A DNA stretch of 64,000 nt from Locusta migratoria. Its lineage: Eukaryota; Arthropoda; Insecta; Orthoptera; Acrididae. The stretch is from assembly GCA_026315105.1 (NCBI GenBank), contig CM048744.1, forward strand, positions 352,099,168-352,163,167. The letters run 5' to 3'. Positions 30,937-44,307 of this stretch are shown here, piece after piece; position 1 is the first letter of the stretch; each line of letters opens with the position of its first letter. Made by a program: the position numbers and the translations under genes. The notes under the pieces were generated by a model that had not been told where the DNA came from, searched no databases, and saw only the letters and a program-made list of their open reading frames with translations.

Positions 30937-31750
30937 TTGCATTTATTGGTGTTTTATTTAAGCCCACACTACCGGTTTCGGCCTCTATGTTAGGCCATTT
31001 TCAAGTATGACAGACCTGCATATAATGTGTAGCAATAAGTTTACAAAAATTACATGGTACACGATAGAATGTTACATATGTAAAAAGGTACTGTACAGAA
31101 GCAGAAGGAAACTTTAGTTATGCCGTAGAGAAAGCAACGTCAAGTAATTAAAACAATAGAACTCAGAATTTAAAACTTTTGGCGCCCAATGGCGACATGA
31201 GAATAATGGGCGTGTCATATTTAACATTCCAAAACATTATAATCGGCATGTTATGATATGAACATTACATTATTACAAGCATAAAATTCTAAACATTAGT
31301 TGATACAATGTAAAGGTCAATAGTAAAATATTATAAATGTCAGTTAGGATAAAAAACGGAACATATAGCGGCCAATGAAGCTCTGTGAAAAGTGGGAGTG
31401 TCGTCAATTTAAAATTTTGATACAGGAAGTATAATAATTTAGCTTAAGGCCAATGTTTTGGAATGTTAAATATGACACGCCCATTTTTCTCATGTCGCCA
31501 TTGGGCGCCAAAAGTTTTAAATTCTCAGTTCTATTGTTTTAATTACTTGACGTTGCTTTCTCTACGGCATAACTTAAGTTTCCTTCTGCTTCTGTAAGTA
31601 CCTTTTTACATATGTAACATTCTATCTTGTACCATGTAATTTTTGTAAACTTATTGCTACACATTATATGCAGGTCTGTCACACTTGAAAATGGCCTAAC
31701 AGAGGCCGAAACCGGTAGTGGGGGATTAAATAAAGCACCAATAAATGCAA
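30937..31750. mobile_element. Large foldback element with about 300-bp inverted arms
   Basis: 30937-31239 and 31452-31750 are inverted copies at roughly 95 per cent or better by eye, around a 212-bp centre. The ends read TTGCATTTATTGGTG. Each arm has ACCGGTTTCGGCCTCT about 30 bp from the end with AATAAA-type signals (read outward) beyond it. No open frame of note is present. No convincing flanking duplication was seen. It shares the ACCGGTTTC(G) block with the elements at 25602 and 50216. Confidence 0.8.
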
Positions 31751-31941
31751 CCGTAGCAACGGTGTCTGTATGTAACGTTTATTGGCGCCGTTACTTCACT
31801 TAGTACATCACTGTAAGCGCAACTTCCTGGTTATTTGCCGCCTGTACAAGATTTGAAGTAATTTACTGGTCATTTTATTCTATTCCATGATGACAGGTAG
31901 CTCTACAGCAACCGTAGAGAAGTAATTCGAATAGGAAGCAG

Positions 31942-32449
31942 TTGTTGCAAAATTGTAATTATTTTGTTTGTTCAGTTACGCGTTTCGCGTGGTTTGCGCA
32001 TCGTCTAATTGTATGGTAATGACGTGGAAGGGAGGGGGGGGGGCTTTGCGTATCAGTTCCAGCAACTTTATTTGGCTGTTAAGCTGTTTTCCAAAGTTAC
32101 GGTAACGGACACCATAGCAGAGTAAGATCCTGTGCCCCGATAAGTCCACGCTTACAAGTAATAATTGTAGGTAACACACAAGAATGGGCGGAATTATTCT
32201 TATATTCTTGTGTTAACGGTGCAGTCAGTCCTATAATTATTACTTGTAAGCGTGGACTTAACGGGACACCGGATCTTCCTCTGCTATGGTGTCCGTTACC
32301 ATAACTTTATTGGCTGTTACGCTGCTTTCCAAGGCTGCTGGACCTGATACTCATAAGTCCCACACGTTATGCCATTACCAATCAGATGATGCGCTAACTA
32401 AACGAACCGCGTAATTGGACGAATACAACAATTGCAATTTTGCAACAGA
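31942..32449. mobile_element. Diverged foldback element with about 245-bp arms
   Basis: The ends read GTTGTTGCAAAATTG and the reverse complement GTCTGTTGCAAAATTG. Inner matches include TAATTATTACTTGTAAGCGTGGACTTA and ACGGACACCATAGCAGAG on both sides. The centre is near 32195 and itself forms a hairpin (ACACAAGAAT/ATTCTTGTGT). The arms are clearly more diverged than those of 30937-31750, so this copy is older. There is no coding capacity. Confidence 0.75.
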
Positions 32450-33689
32450 CAGCTTTCTATCCAAATTATTTTCTAATTTTTAATTTATTTATTTGAATAG
32501 CTGTGACGAGGGAAAGAGGAAATGACCAGTAGATACAACGTGGAGAAGATAGACAAAGAATGGATGGATGGATGGGATAAAGGAAGCGAAGGATGTCAAG
32601 AGACGAGGGATGGATAGGCGTGGAGGTAGTTTGCTTTTCTCAAGGGCAATTATGTTTGTTTGTTCACACACAAAACAATTTTAATCCGATGGATTCATAA
32701 TAAATGATTTTTGAGAATTTTCGTTCTAGCTTCTCTTTCCACACAGCCACAGCTACCCAAACCAGGGCGAGGTCTGATGTATTTTCCCGGAGAGTCAACG
32801 ATTATATACAGTTTTCCATAATTCTTCATCACACTGGCCCACAGAGAAGGGTAGTTGGATTTAGCTAGCTTACAGATTTCCAACAGAAATTTTCTTAAAA
32901 GTAAATCCAGATTCACAAACATAATATGAAAGGGAAAATTCTCGGATCAATCAGAAATTTAAAAGATGACGAATCATATAAAAACGACGAAATTATTGCA
33001 GAACTGTTTAAATGAATTGATACCAGAGCTTTGAAGTATCGATACATTTACTTCCGTTGCCACAAAATGGAAACAGCTTTCAGATTTACAAAACATATCT
33101 ATAACGAAAACAGTCTTTGAAAATACGCAAAAGTGATAATCACAGGCGAGTGTTTTTAGTGGGCTGAAATAATCACTTTAAAATTTTAAACACGGATAGA
33201 GAGAGAGAGAGAGAGAGAGAGAAAATAATTTAAAAAATCGCACTGGCGTGTTTTACGGCCCACTTTAGATTTGTAGTTTTATAAGTTTTTGCAAACACTT
33301 TGGACCAAAAAAGTAATCTAAATAATAAAAAATTAATAAGTGTCAAAACCTTTTAGGAAAAAATAAATTAGGTAGTGGCGGATTCCAAACTTTCGACCTT
33401 TAGCGTCATAACCCAACGCCTTGCCCACTACGCTACGGTATCAATCAAATCATGAGTCCTTTAATCTCATACTATTAATGGCCGTTGTCAACTGATGCTA
33501 ATATGGCATTTGTAGACAGAGTATCATTAATCGTACGAAGAACGATGTATTTTTGTTAATTATTCAGTGCGCCATTGCCTGGAAATGACAACATGTAAGT
33601 TACAATAAGAAAAATCAAATACGCAACGCAAGATGGGCGATGAATGTCACGTGACATCTCCGAACGGCTGGTTTTCGTTAATTCAATTA
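32450..33689. other. Unassigned AT-rich DNA with (GA)n at 33197-33222 and a tRNA-like segment
   Basis: The GA array is about 26 bases. On the minus strand at about 33450-33385, GTAGCGTAGTGGGCAAGG and AAAGTTTGGAATCC are spaced like A and B boxes of a decayed tRNA or SINE head. Nothing else is supported. Confidence 0.35.
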
Positions 33690-33822
33690 AAAGTGTCAAA
33701 TCTCCGTTATTTTTGCAAATATGTCTCAAACGATACGAGATATGAAAAAAACCATAAGGGACCTAAGTTGTAGAGAATTTTCTCCTCTACCAATTAGGTT
33801 ATTTAATTTTCGTGTCAGATGA
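33690..33822 (+). repeat. Direct repeat, unit 1 (unit 2 at 34025-34160)
   Basis: Both units carry CCGTTATTTTTGCAAATAT, ACGAGATATGAAAAAA and TTTTCGTGTCAGATGAA in the same order with scattered differences. They are separated by about 200 bp containing a (GACG/GACA) run. Confidence 0.7.
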
Positions 33823-34024
33823 AGGGTTCGTTTGCAATTACAATATTACAAACGGCTTTTTTGGTATTACTACCGTATTTTTTGTCCGAAAAATTTGAAA
33901 AAGGGAGGTTCTGGTCTCTGACAGCCTACAATTATGTGTGCAAAATTTGGTGCTGCTCGGTTGAACGGTTCGTCTTAAAAACAGGGAACACGTTACGGAC
34001 AGACGGACGGACAGACAGACATAC

Positions 34025-34160
34025 ATCCCGAAATCGCCGTTATTTTTGCAAATATCTTTGAAACGCTACGAGATATGAAAAAAAAACATAAGAGCAAAGT
34101 TTTAGAGAATTTTATCCTCTACAAATTCGGTTATTCAATTTTCGTGTCAGATGAATTTTT
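34025..34160 (+). repeat. Direct repeat, unit 2
   Basis: Second copy of the unit at 33690-33822, in the same orientation. Confidence 0.7.
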
Positions 34161-37100
34161 AAGCCGTTATTTTCATTTAAATTTCGAGCTGTCAAAAGAC
34201 GATCGCAAAGGCCCACTTTTAGTGTTACAACTGTAACCTAAAGTCGGCTAATAGGTAACGCAGAGATCGGAATATTAATTAGGTAATACTTACAACACGT
34301 CCTCGATCAAAGACGCTATCTGCAAACAGAATCGGGTGGAAGCGGCACGTTTGAAGATGGTAGCGCTCGGTCCAAGAGCAAAACCAGACTGGATGTTACA
34401 GAAATGAACTCCCGGCCTATGAGGTGGCACCGGCGATACGCTGTGATAGTGGTGTGACGTTTGGAGCCTTTCCCAGTGGGGAAGGGGGGGGGGGGGCAGA
34501 GCTTTAGGGGATGCGGCACAGGTTGGAAGGAGAGTTGCAGCGACTGAAGATACTCATATCACGTAGCCTGCTTGAAAGTAAGTGTATATTTGACATTGCA
34601 CACTCAGACTCTTGTCCACACACAGAATGGGCATTCACACGTTCCACACTGATTGCGCAATTACGCTGGGTCCAAATGTTGCTGGCAAGTGCGAAGCCAA
34701 GAACGGCACAGTATTATCGCGCATTACTGTGTTTATGCCAGAGCGTGTCAGGAAGAATAATAGCAAAAAGGGCATGACGTATTAAGAAAAGAACATAAAT
34801 ATGCCACTGATTAAGGTGGAAGAATTGCTGAAATACAATAAACCTATGTTAACAGAAGTTAGAGAAGAGTTCCTACAGATAGAATCATACACTGAAAACG
34901 AGACGATAGTACTAGGCGTGTTCATTAAATAAATTACAAAACTCAATATAAAGAAAGAAAAACTGATAAGTCTACAGGCCCTGTACTAGTTACCACAACC
35001 GTTGCTATCTTTTCTTGATCATTGCCTGTTTACATTGATGTCCGGAAGAACAGACACCATATATTAACCCAATTTCATTAATTCAGGCGAAACCCTACAC
35101 ACTTTTTGTTCATGACATCTTGACCAATTAAGTAAATTACATACTTCCCTTGATTTTCGATAAGCATGAGTCAATACCATATCAGCGTTCCTTAGCAAAA
35201 GTTGCTTACTAGATAGGATGCAACATGTTCTCTTGGATGGAATACTAGAGTAACAAGAAGCGATAGCTGCGTTTGCAACTCCTTTGGATTTTTTATCTCA
35301 AAATGATTTTGTCTTCCAGTGAGCACGACAGTCATTTTTTACTTTCATCTATATATCCAAGTCGAAACGAATATTCAAGGCAACGAATCGATGCGTGCAA
35401 GATTTCCGAATGCAAGTTAGAAACAAACACTACATGGTTTGCAAAATTGAGGTCATTAATTTTTGATGATACTCTAAATGCATAACAGCGGACGAATGAT
35501 ACCGAAGCAAAGGTAATCGAGGGATGAAGGGAACATCTCCCCTTTGTTTTTGGCGCATTGAAGATTCATCAAAAGCACACCATATTTGGTAAAATAACTA
35601 TAAATTAAAGACGCATCAACTGTAAAAGCCTTCAGAAGATCAGATTATGAATAATAATGAAGTCACTATTCACCACATAGCAAGAATAGCCGTGTTGTTA
35701 ACGGCACCGCTCTGCGCTGTCTAAGGTAGTGGGTTCGAGACCGACTGCAAATAACTTTTTTTTAAAAACCGAATCGTTTTTTTAACAGATAGGGGAACAA
35801 TGACATTATTAGTTGCTACATATAGTTTGTACGTTTTTGCGGATGTGTAGCGATTTTGAGAGTAAATGACATTTATATACTCTTCGTTGTAACAAATATT
35901 TACCTGTTTGAAAGATGTGGGGAAGAACAGCCTTTCCGCATGCGTAACGTTAGGAGGGGGTGCTGCTTACAGTGTCACGTGAGCCCGAAGGTAGCTTTTC
36001 ATCGTAACAGATTCAATTTGTGACAGTGACTTAACAGTGTCATCAGTTACTGTCTTAGAGTCCATATGCATATTCATATGTTCTTGTTTATTATCATAGA
36101 AAAATCAAGAAGTTCAGTCTTTCAAAAACAAATTTCTCAGCTTTAAGCTTGGAAGAAAAGGGTCAAATAAAGAAGCTTGGTTAGCTGAGCCTAAGCAAGA
36201 GTTGAAGCAAGCGCAAACAAGCCGCGGTAAAACATTCTGCAGATCTTGTAACGGAAATATATCTAAGGGGGAGGGGGGGGGCGGGGGAACTGGGGCACTT
36301 TCCCCCGACGCCACTCGCAGAGTCACGTGATGAGGTTTTGTTATATCTGCAAAAGTTTCTCATTTATGGGTGAAATCAAGCGTTGATTTTAACAATAAAA
36401 CTACTTCTCGTATTACTATTACACAGGTAGTAGTCAAGCGAACGTAATTTCCTCTTATTACTGTCATTAGTACCACAGTTCTTATATACAGTCACGACTC
36501 TTCCACTGGTTTTTGTTATACGTCACGACAGCAGCGCTCCAAGCGGCTGGCGAGGTACATTTCTGAATACGATAGCGGATGAGTGTAAATAGTGTCGTTT
36601 ATATTGATTTTAATATAATTTTACAACGGGGAAGGTATCTAGGGCCATAAAAATAGGCAATAGCCAGAAAATAACTACATTTGTCTTTATGAGGTTTCCG
36701 AAGAACCATTGGATGGTATGAAACGGTACTTTGCAGGACAGTTTATTTAAGATTATCTTGACCGACTTTTTAATCAAGAATTTCAGATTCTATAAAGGAC
36801 AAAAATTGCTAATTACAGAAGACCCAACCATCTAAAGAAAGACGTCGGTTTTCTGCTCTGAAAAGTCTGTATTTCTTCACTACAATTCCAGTCAAATCAG
36901 TAGCTGTTGAATGCATGAAACGTATATGGAATGCATTACCAACATTATTAAATATACCAGATCAGCCACTACAGCTGTATTGGAAGGGCAATCCCCACAA
37001 ACGTGACAAACATCGAAAGCAAAAACACAGTTTCCCAACAAAGCAGAAACCAATTCCACTATTCTTACTACTTCTATGTAGAAATAGGATCTTATTCTAT

Positions 37101-37914
37101 TAAAGATCTAGTGAAATAGCTTTTTTGTATCTACAGCTAATGACATCTTTTTAGCTATTTATGAATATAGGCTATTCTCTCTGTATATTGTACCAGATGT
37201 TTTGTGTGTGGTGTTAAATATATACAATCCTACATAAATAGATCACAAGGAACAAAAAAGTTCTTTCAGATTTCCCCACTAACTATATATACAGATCTAC
37301 CACCAACTTTTACATTTTGTTTTAAGGACAGTACAACTGTGCAGAAACAAAAGCACGGCCAAACATTCCATAGCACAGAAGAATGCAACTGAAAATGGGA
37401 ATGATTTATGGAAATGCGCGTGCAAAACAAATTGTGACCGATAGCAGTTATTTATAAACACACCCATAAAAATAGAATTTTTTACCGAATTTGGTTTCAT
37501 TTATGCCTGATATGTTTTAAAGAAACGCAGGCATTACCTTCTCCCATTCAGAACTTCTGCTCTCAACACAAGTGAATCCAGAAGCGAAAAAACACCATCT
37601 ATCGATTTCAAAATATCACGGTATCTGACAAAAGTTGGGCAAACGTTACGTGTCACAACCAGATGATAAACACAGCACCTACGTAACCTGTATAGTTATG
37701 AAGCGTCGATTATGAAGGGAAATCCTTTACTTTTATTGTTGCAAAAATGGCGACAAAGCCTAAATCGGTGACCTATGAACTCTGTGATGATCCCAGAACA
37801 AAACGAATGCCAGCTGTTCACTTCCTCTGTTGTAACTACATTTATGTCTCAAGCCAAAGCGACTATTATCCCAAAATATTGAAATCGGATAGCGACTGCG
37901 AGCTCCTCAAAGTA
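34161..37914. other. Long stretch without a supported gene
   Basis: A tRNA-like segment lies at about 35692-35750 (TTGTTAACGGCACCGCTC and GTGGGTTCGAGACC), probably a decayed tRNA or SINE head. G-runs occur at about 34482-34495 and 36267-36285. Short open frames at 34511, 36915 and 37747 have no recognised domain, although the one at 36915 opens with KRIWNALPTLLN, vaguely like a LINE C-terminus. No element borders were found. Confidence 0.3.
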
Positions 37915-38080
37915 TCTCTGAAGAAGTGGAGAAGCGACGTTTAAAGTGGTATGGGCATGTGATGAGGCTAGAAGATGAACCTTGACAAAAAAGTTATATA
38001 TTGGCAGCTTCCTTTTAAGAGGAAAGCCCTTCGGAGAATGGGTGAAGCACGTGGAGGCTATGAAAACAGACAAATGGCCA
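37915..38080 (+). pseudogene. LINE C-terminal fragment
   Basis: The translation reads EEVEKRRLKWYGHVMRLEDE then, after stops, GKPFGRMGEARGGYENR. KRRLKWYGHVMR is the typical tail text of RTE/Jockey-type LINE polyproteins. Only this short piece is recognisable. Confidence 0.5.
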
Positions 38081-39534
38081 ATTCAAATGTATTTAATATT
38101 TCCGATTACTTCTTCCGCCGTCTTGTCTATAGATTTCATCTAAGAGAAACGTCTTAGCTTATTGGCATGCGTCATAGTTCTGCTTCAAATGGACGATGTG
38201 TGTTTGCGAGCGAGCAATTTCTCTCTTTGGAAACGCTTTGAGTGCATCTGAGCCACGACTTCGTTTTGGTGATGCTTCGACAACAAGAGGTGGATTAGCC
38301 GGTTAAGAGGTAATGGTTTCGTAACGCGACATACAATACCGGGAAGACAATGAGTAGTTGGAGACAAGAATTGGCGAGGGCGCCCCAGAATGCTCTTTTC
38401 AGTCGCACGCGAACTAAGAAGGGTTTATTTCCTGGACTCGTCGAGAACTGCTCTCAGAAGGTTAAAGGACCATTGAATCAGACCCCGTCGTGCTCTTATC
38501 AAAGAACCGTTGCCTGACCAACAAGCCGCAGATAGACAAGCAGTTGTGAGTTCCTCGGAAGTTGTCCACGAGCAAAGATCCTGCTCTTGTTTACCTTACA
38601 TGGGCAACGATATGACGCGCGCTTCGTAGCTACACAAGCTAGAAGAAAAAGCGTAAGTCTGAAATGTTGTGGCTGAATGTTTCCCAAGGGTGCAGGAATT
38701 TCAGAGTGTAACCGAGGTAAATTCAATTCCGCACGCTACGATCTTATCATTGAAAATCTAATCATGCCCGGAGCTCCACTTATCCCGAAGGACGTCTCAC
38801 TTAACACTCACTAGCATTATGATTCAGAGCTGGTTTCAAAGGGGGGGGGGAGGGGGGGAGAATATTATTCGGTGACTTCCAACACCACCTGATCTGAATC
38901 CCATAGTGGGGAGGTGGGACAATTGACCAGATCCTCTTCCGGGAACTAAATGCCATATGGGATTGCTTAATTCCACATGGGACAGAATTGCCATAGACGA
39001 GAAAATTTTCCGTAGACTTTTAAATTTATGTTGTTAATGGCAATGGTATATGGACAAAACAGCCTACTCTTGATTTTATTTCATTAGTCTCTAAAAGGTC
39101 TACATAGTTATATCAACAACAGTAATTTCAAAACAAATCTACTTTCTACTACATCAATATTTTTATCGGAGGTCAGATAAATCAACCTCAGAGGATAATG
39201 TTTTTTTACTGTTGTGAAAGGTTAGATAAATATTACCTTCCAAGGAAGATTACTTTTAGATATAAAATTCACGAACAGTAATTATTTACTAAAGGGACCC
39301 TTGAAACATTGAAAAATTAATAACATAAGTAAATCATGAAACATCGCGACACGATATTTCTCTCCCCCCCTCCATTTGTTCAACTCCGCCTCCTATCTCT
39401 GTCCATCACTTTCTCTCTCTCCCCCCCGTCTATCTACCTCCACCTTCGTCTACTGCTCCCTCCAGCCATCCCCTTTCAGTAGATCTCCACCTTTCTTCAT
39501 AATTCTTCATAATATAATATAGATTTCGAATTAC
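38081..39534. other. Unassigned DNA with G- and C/T-rich tracts
   Basis: G-runs lie at about 38840-38858 and a pyrimidine-rich stretch at 39358-39490. No gene could be supported. Confidence 0.35.
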
Positions 39535-40385
39535 GAACAGATGCCTTTATGAGTAACGCAGAAGTAGATATCATCGGAGTAGTGCAGCAACTAAAATCAC
39601 TTAACAAGAACAAGTGTTCTGGTCCGGAATAGATTTCAATCTATCCATTAGATTTCTATCTGATTGTGCTGAAGCGATAGCCCCTTAACAGCCATATACT
39701 ATCGCTCTCTCAAAGGATCTGTACCAAAAGCTTGAAAAGTTGCACAGGTCACACCTATATTCAAGAAACGCAGTAGGAGTAACCCACTAAACTACCGGCC
39801 TATTTCATTGACGTCAATTTGCAGCAGGGTTTTGGAACATATCCTGCATTCAAATATTATGAATTATCTCTAACAGAACGATCTATTGACCCAAGTTCAA
39901 AACAGATTTAGAAAATATCGTACGAGCTTAACAACTAGCTCTTTATTCACACGAAGTGATGGGTGCTATCGACAAGGGTTCTCAAATCGATTCCGTATTT
40001 CTTGATTTCCAGAAAGCTTTTGACACCTGACACCGTATCTCACAAACGGCTTTTAATGAAATTGCGTGGTTATGGTATATCGTCCCAAATTTGCGATTGG
40101 ATAAGGGATTTCTTGTCAGAGGACACAGTTCGTAGTAATCGATGGTAAGACATCGACTAAAACAGAGGTGGTATCGGGCGGTCCACAGGGTAGTGTTATT
40201 GGTCCTCTGCTGTTCCTTATTTACATAAACGATTTAGAGGAAAATCTAAATAGCTCATAGGTTGTTTGCAGATGGCGCCGTCATTTACCGTCTAGTAAAA
40301 TCTGCAGACCAAAACCAACTGCAGAACGATCTGAATAAGATATCAGTATGGTGTAAAAATTGGCAATTGACTAAATAATGAGAAG
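39535..40385 (+). pseudogene. TAGATG-tailed LINE, copy D, left half
   Basis: RT text in changing frames: SLNKNKCSGP at about 39590, then a KLPAYFIDVN-like block, SIPYFLISRKLL and MKLRGYGISSQICDWIRDFLS at about 40050-40120. GVVSGGPQGSVIGPLLFLIYIN-like text follows at about 40170-40230, and NWQLTK just before the break. It is cut at ATAATGAGAAG by the I-like composite and resumes at 47545. Confidence 0.8.
40375..40385. repeat. Target-site duplication of the I-like composite (right copy 47545-47555)
   Basis: The eleven identical bases ATAATGAGAAG flank the whole 7.2-kb composite. The uninterrupted LINE copies B and C show this sequence once at the same point. Confidence 0.9.
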
Positions 40386-40536
40386 TTGTTTTTTTGTGGT
40401 TTTAGGGCGCGCAACTGCTAAGGTCATTAGCGTCTAGACAAGAACAGAGATTCGCTAGATCTCAAAAAATTTGGTAACTGCCAGTTAGAATATCAAGAGA
40501 AGGCTAAAAACGAAAGATAAAAAACAATTAAAAGGG

Positions 40537-43500
40537 TTAAATATCCTTTGATAAATTGGCCAAGTTAATAAAACGCAAAACTCTAGCAGCTGCTCGTGTG
40601 TCATCAGCTAAAATTTCCTCCAGAGTAGACGGAAAGTGAAGGGCTACACGGAGATGATTAAAATTAACACAAGTCAGTAAAACATGTGGCACTGTCAGCA
40701 GTTCACCGCAGGAGCACAGTGGTGCAGGGTCGGCGGATAGCAAGTGACGGTGGCTGAAACGGCAGTGACCGATCCGCAACCGGGCCAGGATGACCACCTC
40801 TCGCCGAGAGGAGCGTGAGGAGGTCCTCCAAGCGGTCGGGATCGGTTTTACAGTTCTCAATTTATTGTTGTACAGTGAAAACCACGCACTGTGCCATTGC
40901 GACACGATACTCCGGCGAAGAGCCCGTTGAACATCGTCCGATGGGACGCAAAAGGTAGCCATGCGAGGCAAAAGAGCTGCTGCCTTGGCTGCTATGTCGG
41001 CGGTCTCATTCCCGGGCACACCCACGTGGCCAGGGACCCACAGAAAAGAAACGTGACAGCTGTTATCTGCTACCAACTGGAGGGAGCGTTGGATCCGAGA
41101 CACCAGAGGATGGTTCGAGAAAGGGTCCTTAAGACACTGTAAGGCACTAAGGGAGTCCGAACAGATGACATAAAAAGGATGGCGGCGGCGGCGGCAGGTA
41201 TACAAAACAGCCTGGTGGAGGGCAAAAAGCTCAGCCGTGAAAATCTAGCACCGGTCAGGGAGCTTGTATTGAAAATGGTTGTCCCCGACGACGAAGGCAG
41301 ATCCGACACCATCAGTGCTCTTGGAACCATCAGTGTAAATAAATATGGCATTATCGAACCGCGAACGGAGTTCGACAAGCCTCGAGCTGTATACCAAATC
41401 CGGGGTGCTTTCCTTGGGAAGCGAACCAAGTTCAAGGTGGGTGTGAACCTGGGCCTGATACCACGGTGGCAATGGGCTTTCGCTCAATCGAAAGGTGAAA
41501 GGAAGGGACAATCGAGTCGCTGAAGCAGGCGGTGAAACCGAACTCCAGGTGGAAGCAAGGCTATCACAGACAACTGATATTGGCGATCGAGTGAGTCGTC
41601 AAAGAATAATTGGTAAGATGGATGGTTGGGCATCGACCGCAGGCGGCATGCTTACCGACTCAGGAGTATATCACGCCGAGTGGTCAAGGGTAATACAGCA
41701 GCCTCGGCATACAGACTTTCAACAGGACTGGTATAAAATGCACCAGTCGCCAGACGTAATCCCCGATGGTGAATAGAGTTGAGACGGTGGAGAATCGACG
41801 GCCGTGCAGAAGAGTATACAAGGCACCCGTAGTCGAGCTTCGACTGAACAATGGCCTGGTAAAGGTGAAGCAGGACGATACGATCCACCCCCCCCCCATG
41901 ACGTGCCACTGAGGACACGAAGAACATTAGGGAATCGGGCACAACGGGCAGCCAGGTAGGACACATGTGTGGACCAGCAAAGTTTCCGATCCAACATTAG
42001 CCCCAAGAATTTTGTTCTCTCCACGAAAGGGAGAGCAACAGAGCCGAGACCTAGAGATGGTGGAAGAAATTCCTTGTATCTCCAGAAGTTTACACACCGT
42101 TTTCTCAGTGGAAAATCGGAAGCTGTTCGCAATGCTCCAGGAATATAGACGGTCAAGACAGCGTTGAAGACAAGGCTCCAAGAGACACGTCCGCTGGGCG
42201 CTGAAATAAATTGCGAAATCGTCTACAAAAAGGGATCCGGTAACGTCGGCTGAAAGGCAATCTACGATCGGATTGATTGCGATGGCAAAGAGAGCCACAC
42301 TCAAGACTGAGCCCTGCGGTACCCCATTCTCCTGGCGAAAGGTATCTGACAGAACAGAGCCAACCCTTACCCGGAACTTGCGATCCGCCAAAAACGCCTG
42401 AATAAAGAGAGGGAGGCGGCCACGAAGGCCTCATGTGTGCAATGTGCGGAGAATGCCCGCCCTCCAACAGGTATCATTAGCCTTCTCTAAGTCGAAGAAC
42501 ACTGCTACCGTTTGACGCTTCCTTAGAAAGTTATTCATAATAAAGGTCGGCAACGTAACGAGGTGATCGGCAGCAGAGTGGTGTCGACGAAAACCGCATT
42601 GGACATTTGTTAGGAGGCGGCGAGATTCGAGGAGCCAGACCAACCGAGCGTTAACCATGCGTTCTATCACCTTACAGACGCAGCTCGTCAGAGAAATGGG
42701 GCGATAACTGGAAGGAAGATGTTTGTCCTTCCCTGGTTTGGGGATGGGGACAACAGTGGCTTCACGCCAACTTGTGGGAACATGACCTTCAGTCCATATG
42801 CGATTGTAGGTACTAAGAAGGAAACACTTGCCCGCAGGAGAGAGGTGGTTCAGCAGGAAACACTTGCCCGCAGGAGAGAGGTGGTTCAGCATCTCAAAAT
42901 GGATGAAATCGGGCCCGGGAGCAGAAGATCGGGACAGGGCGAGAGCCCGGTCTAGCTCCTGCATGGTGAAGGCGACATTATAATTTTCACGATTAAAAGA
43001 GTGGAAAGAAGGCGGACGTGCCTCCTCTACCTGTTTGCGAGGGAGAAAGGCAGGGTGGTAATGGGCAGAGCTCGAAACCTCCGCAAAGAAACGGCCCAAT
43101 GCGTTGGAAACATCAGCGGGCTCCACGAGGACTGCGTTCTCGACGGTCAGGCCAGGAATCGGGGAGTGGACCTTGATGCCGGATAAACGGCGTAGGCCAC
43201 CCCAAACAACCGTGGAGGGAGTAAAGCGGTTAAAAGAACTAGTAAAAGCAGTCCAGCAAGCTTTCTTGCTGTCGTTGATAACACGTCGACATTGCGCTCG
43301 CAGTCGTTTATAATTTATACAATTCTCCAACGTTGGGTGGCGGTGGAAGGTGCGTAAAGCAGGTCGCCGGGCTCAGAGCGTCGCGGCAGGCTGCAGTCCA
43401 GCAAGGGACCGGGACACGACGTGGAGAAGAGGATGTACGAGGTATGGAATGTTCGGCAGCTGCGAGAATAACCTCTGTGAGGTATTCGACCTGACTGTCA

Positions 43501-44257
43501 CAGCTGGGAAAATTCTGGTCGTGAAAAACAGCCATAGAAGAATAAAGCCTCCAGTCGGCTTTAGAGATTTTCCAACTGGTGGGACGAGAAGATGGGGAAT
43601 GATGCAGAAAATGGATGACACAAGGGAAATGGTCACTCGAGTACGTGTCAGAAAGCGCATACCACTCAAACCGACAGACAAGCTGAGGAGTACATATTGC
43701 GAGGTCTATATGGGAAAAGTGTGTGTTGTGTCCGAAAGGAAGGTCGGTGCACCGGTGTTGTGGCAGACAAGATTGAGGTGTTGGAGAAGGTCCACCGAAA
43801 GGGAGCCTCTCGGACAAGGTGCCGGAGAGCCCCATAGGGGGTGGTGGGCATTAAAGTCGCCTACCAACATGAAAGGTGAAGGGAGCTGGTCAACGAGGTG
43901 TAGCACATCTGCCCTAGTAAGGGCAGATGACGATGGCGAATAGATATTACAGAGGGAAAATGTAAATGTGGATAGAGTGATGCGGACGGCAACTGCCTGT
44001 AGGTGAGTATGCAATGAAATGGGATGGTAATAGACGTCGTCTCGAAGGAGCATCAGAGCCCCTCCATGGGCTGGGATACCTTCCACAGGTGGCAGGTCGA
44101 AACGCACAGAGGTGTAGTGTGGAAAGTCTGCACGATCACTTGGACGTAACTTAGTTTCTTGGAGACAGACTAGAAGCGGGCAGTGCAATCGAAGGAGTAG
44201 TTTTAATTCCTTCCGATTGGAACGAATGCCGCGAATATTCCATTGAAGGAGCGCCAT
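40537..44257 (-). pseudogene. I-like LINE ORF2 remnant, copy 2
   Basis: The remnant starts MALLQWNIRGIRSNRKEL at 44257. The endonuclease keeps QETKL and GDFNAHHP. A frameshift occurs around 43700-43800 (THTFPI end), another in the early RT region before 43330, and a TGG-to-TGA change after RTLHT at about 42431. Further shifts near 42070 and 41240 break RT and RNase H. FVDDFAIYFSAQ and the GHVGVPGNETADIAAKAA segment remain readable. A 36-bp in-frame tandem duplication at 42821-42892 repeats NHLSPAGKCFLL. No functional product is possible. Confidence 0.88.
42821..42892. repeat. 36-bp tandem duplication inside ORF2 of copy 2
   Basis: Two identical or nearly identical 36-bp units beginning GAAACACTTGCCCGCAGG lie head to tail. 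Copy 1 has the unit once. Confidence 0.85.
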
Positions 44258-44307
44258 GATAAAAAATGAGAGAAGAAAGGAAGATAAAAAGGAACAAGCA
44301 GGTGGGG

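Noticed and set aside
30937..31750. LTR retrotransposon with 300-bp LTRs
   Set aside because: The 300-bp blocks are inverted, not direct, and the interior has no gag/pol.
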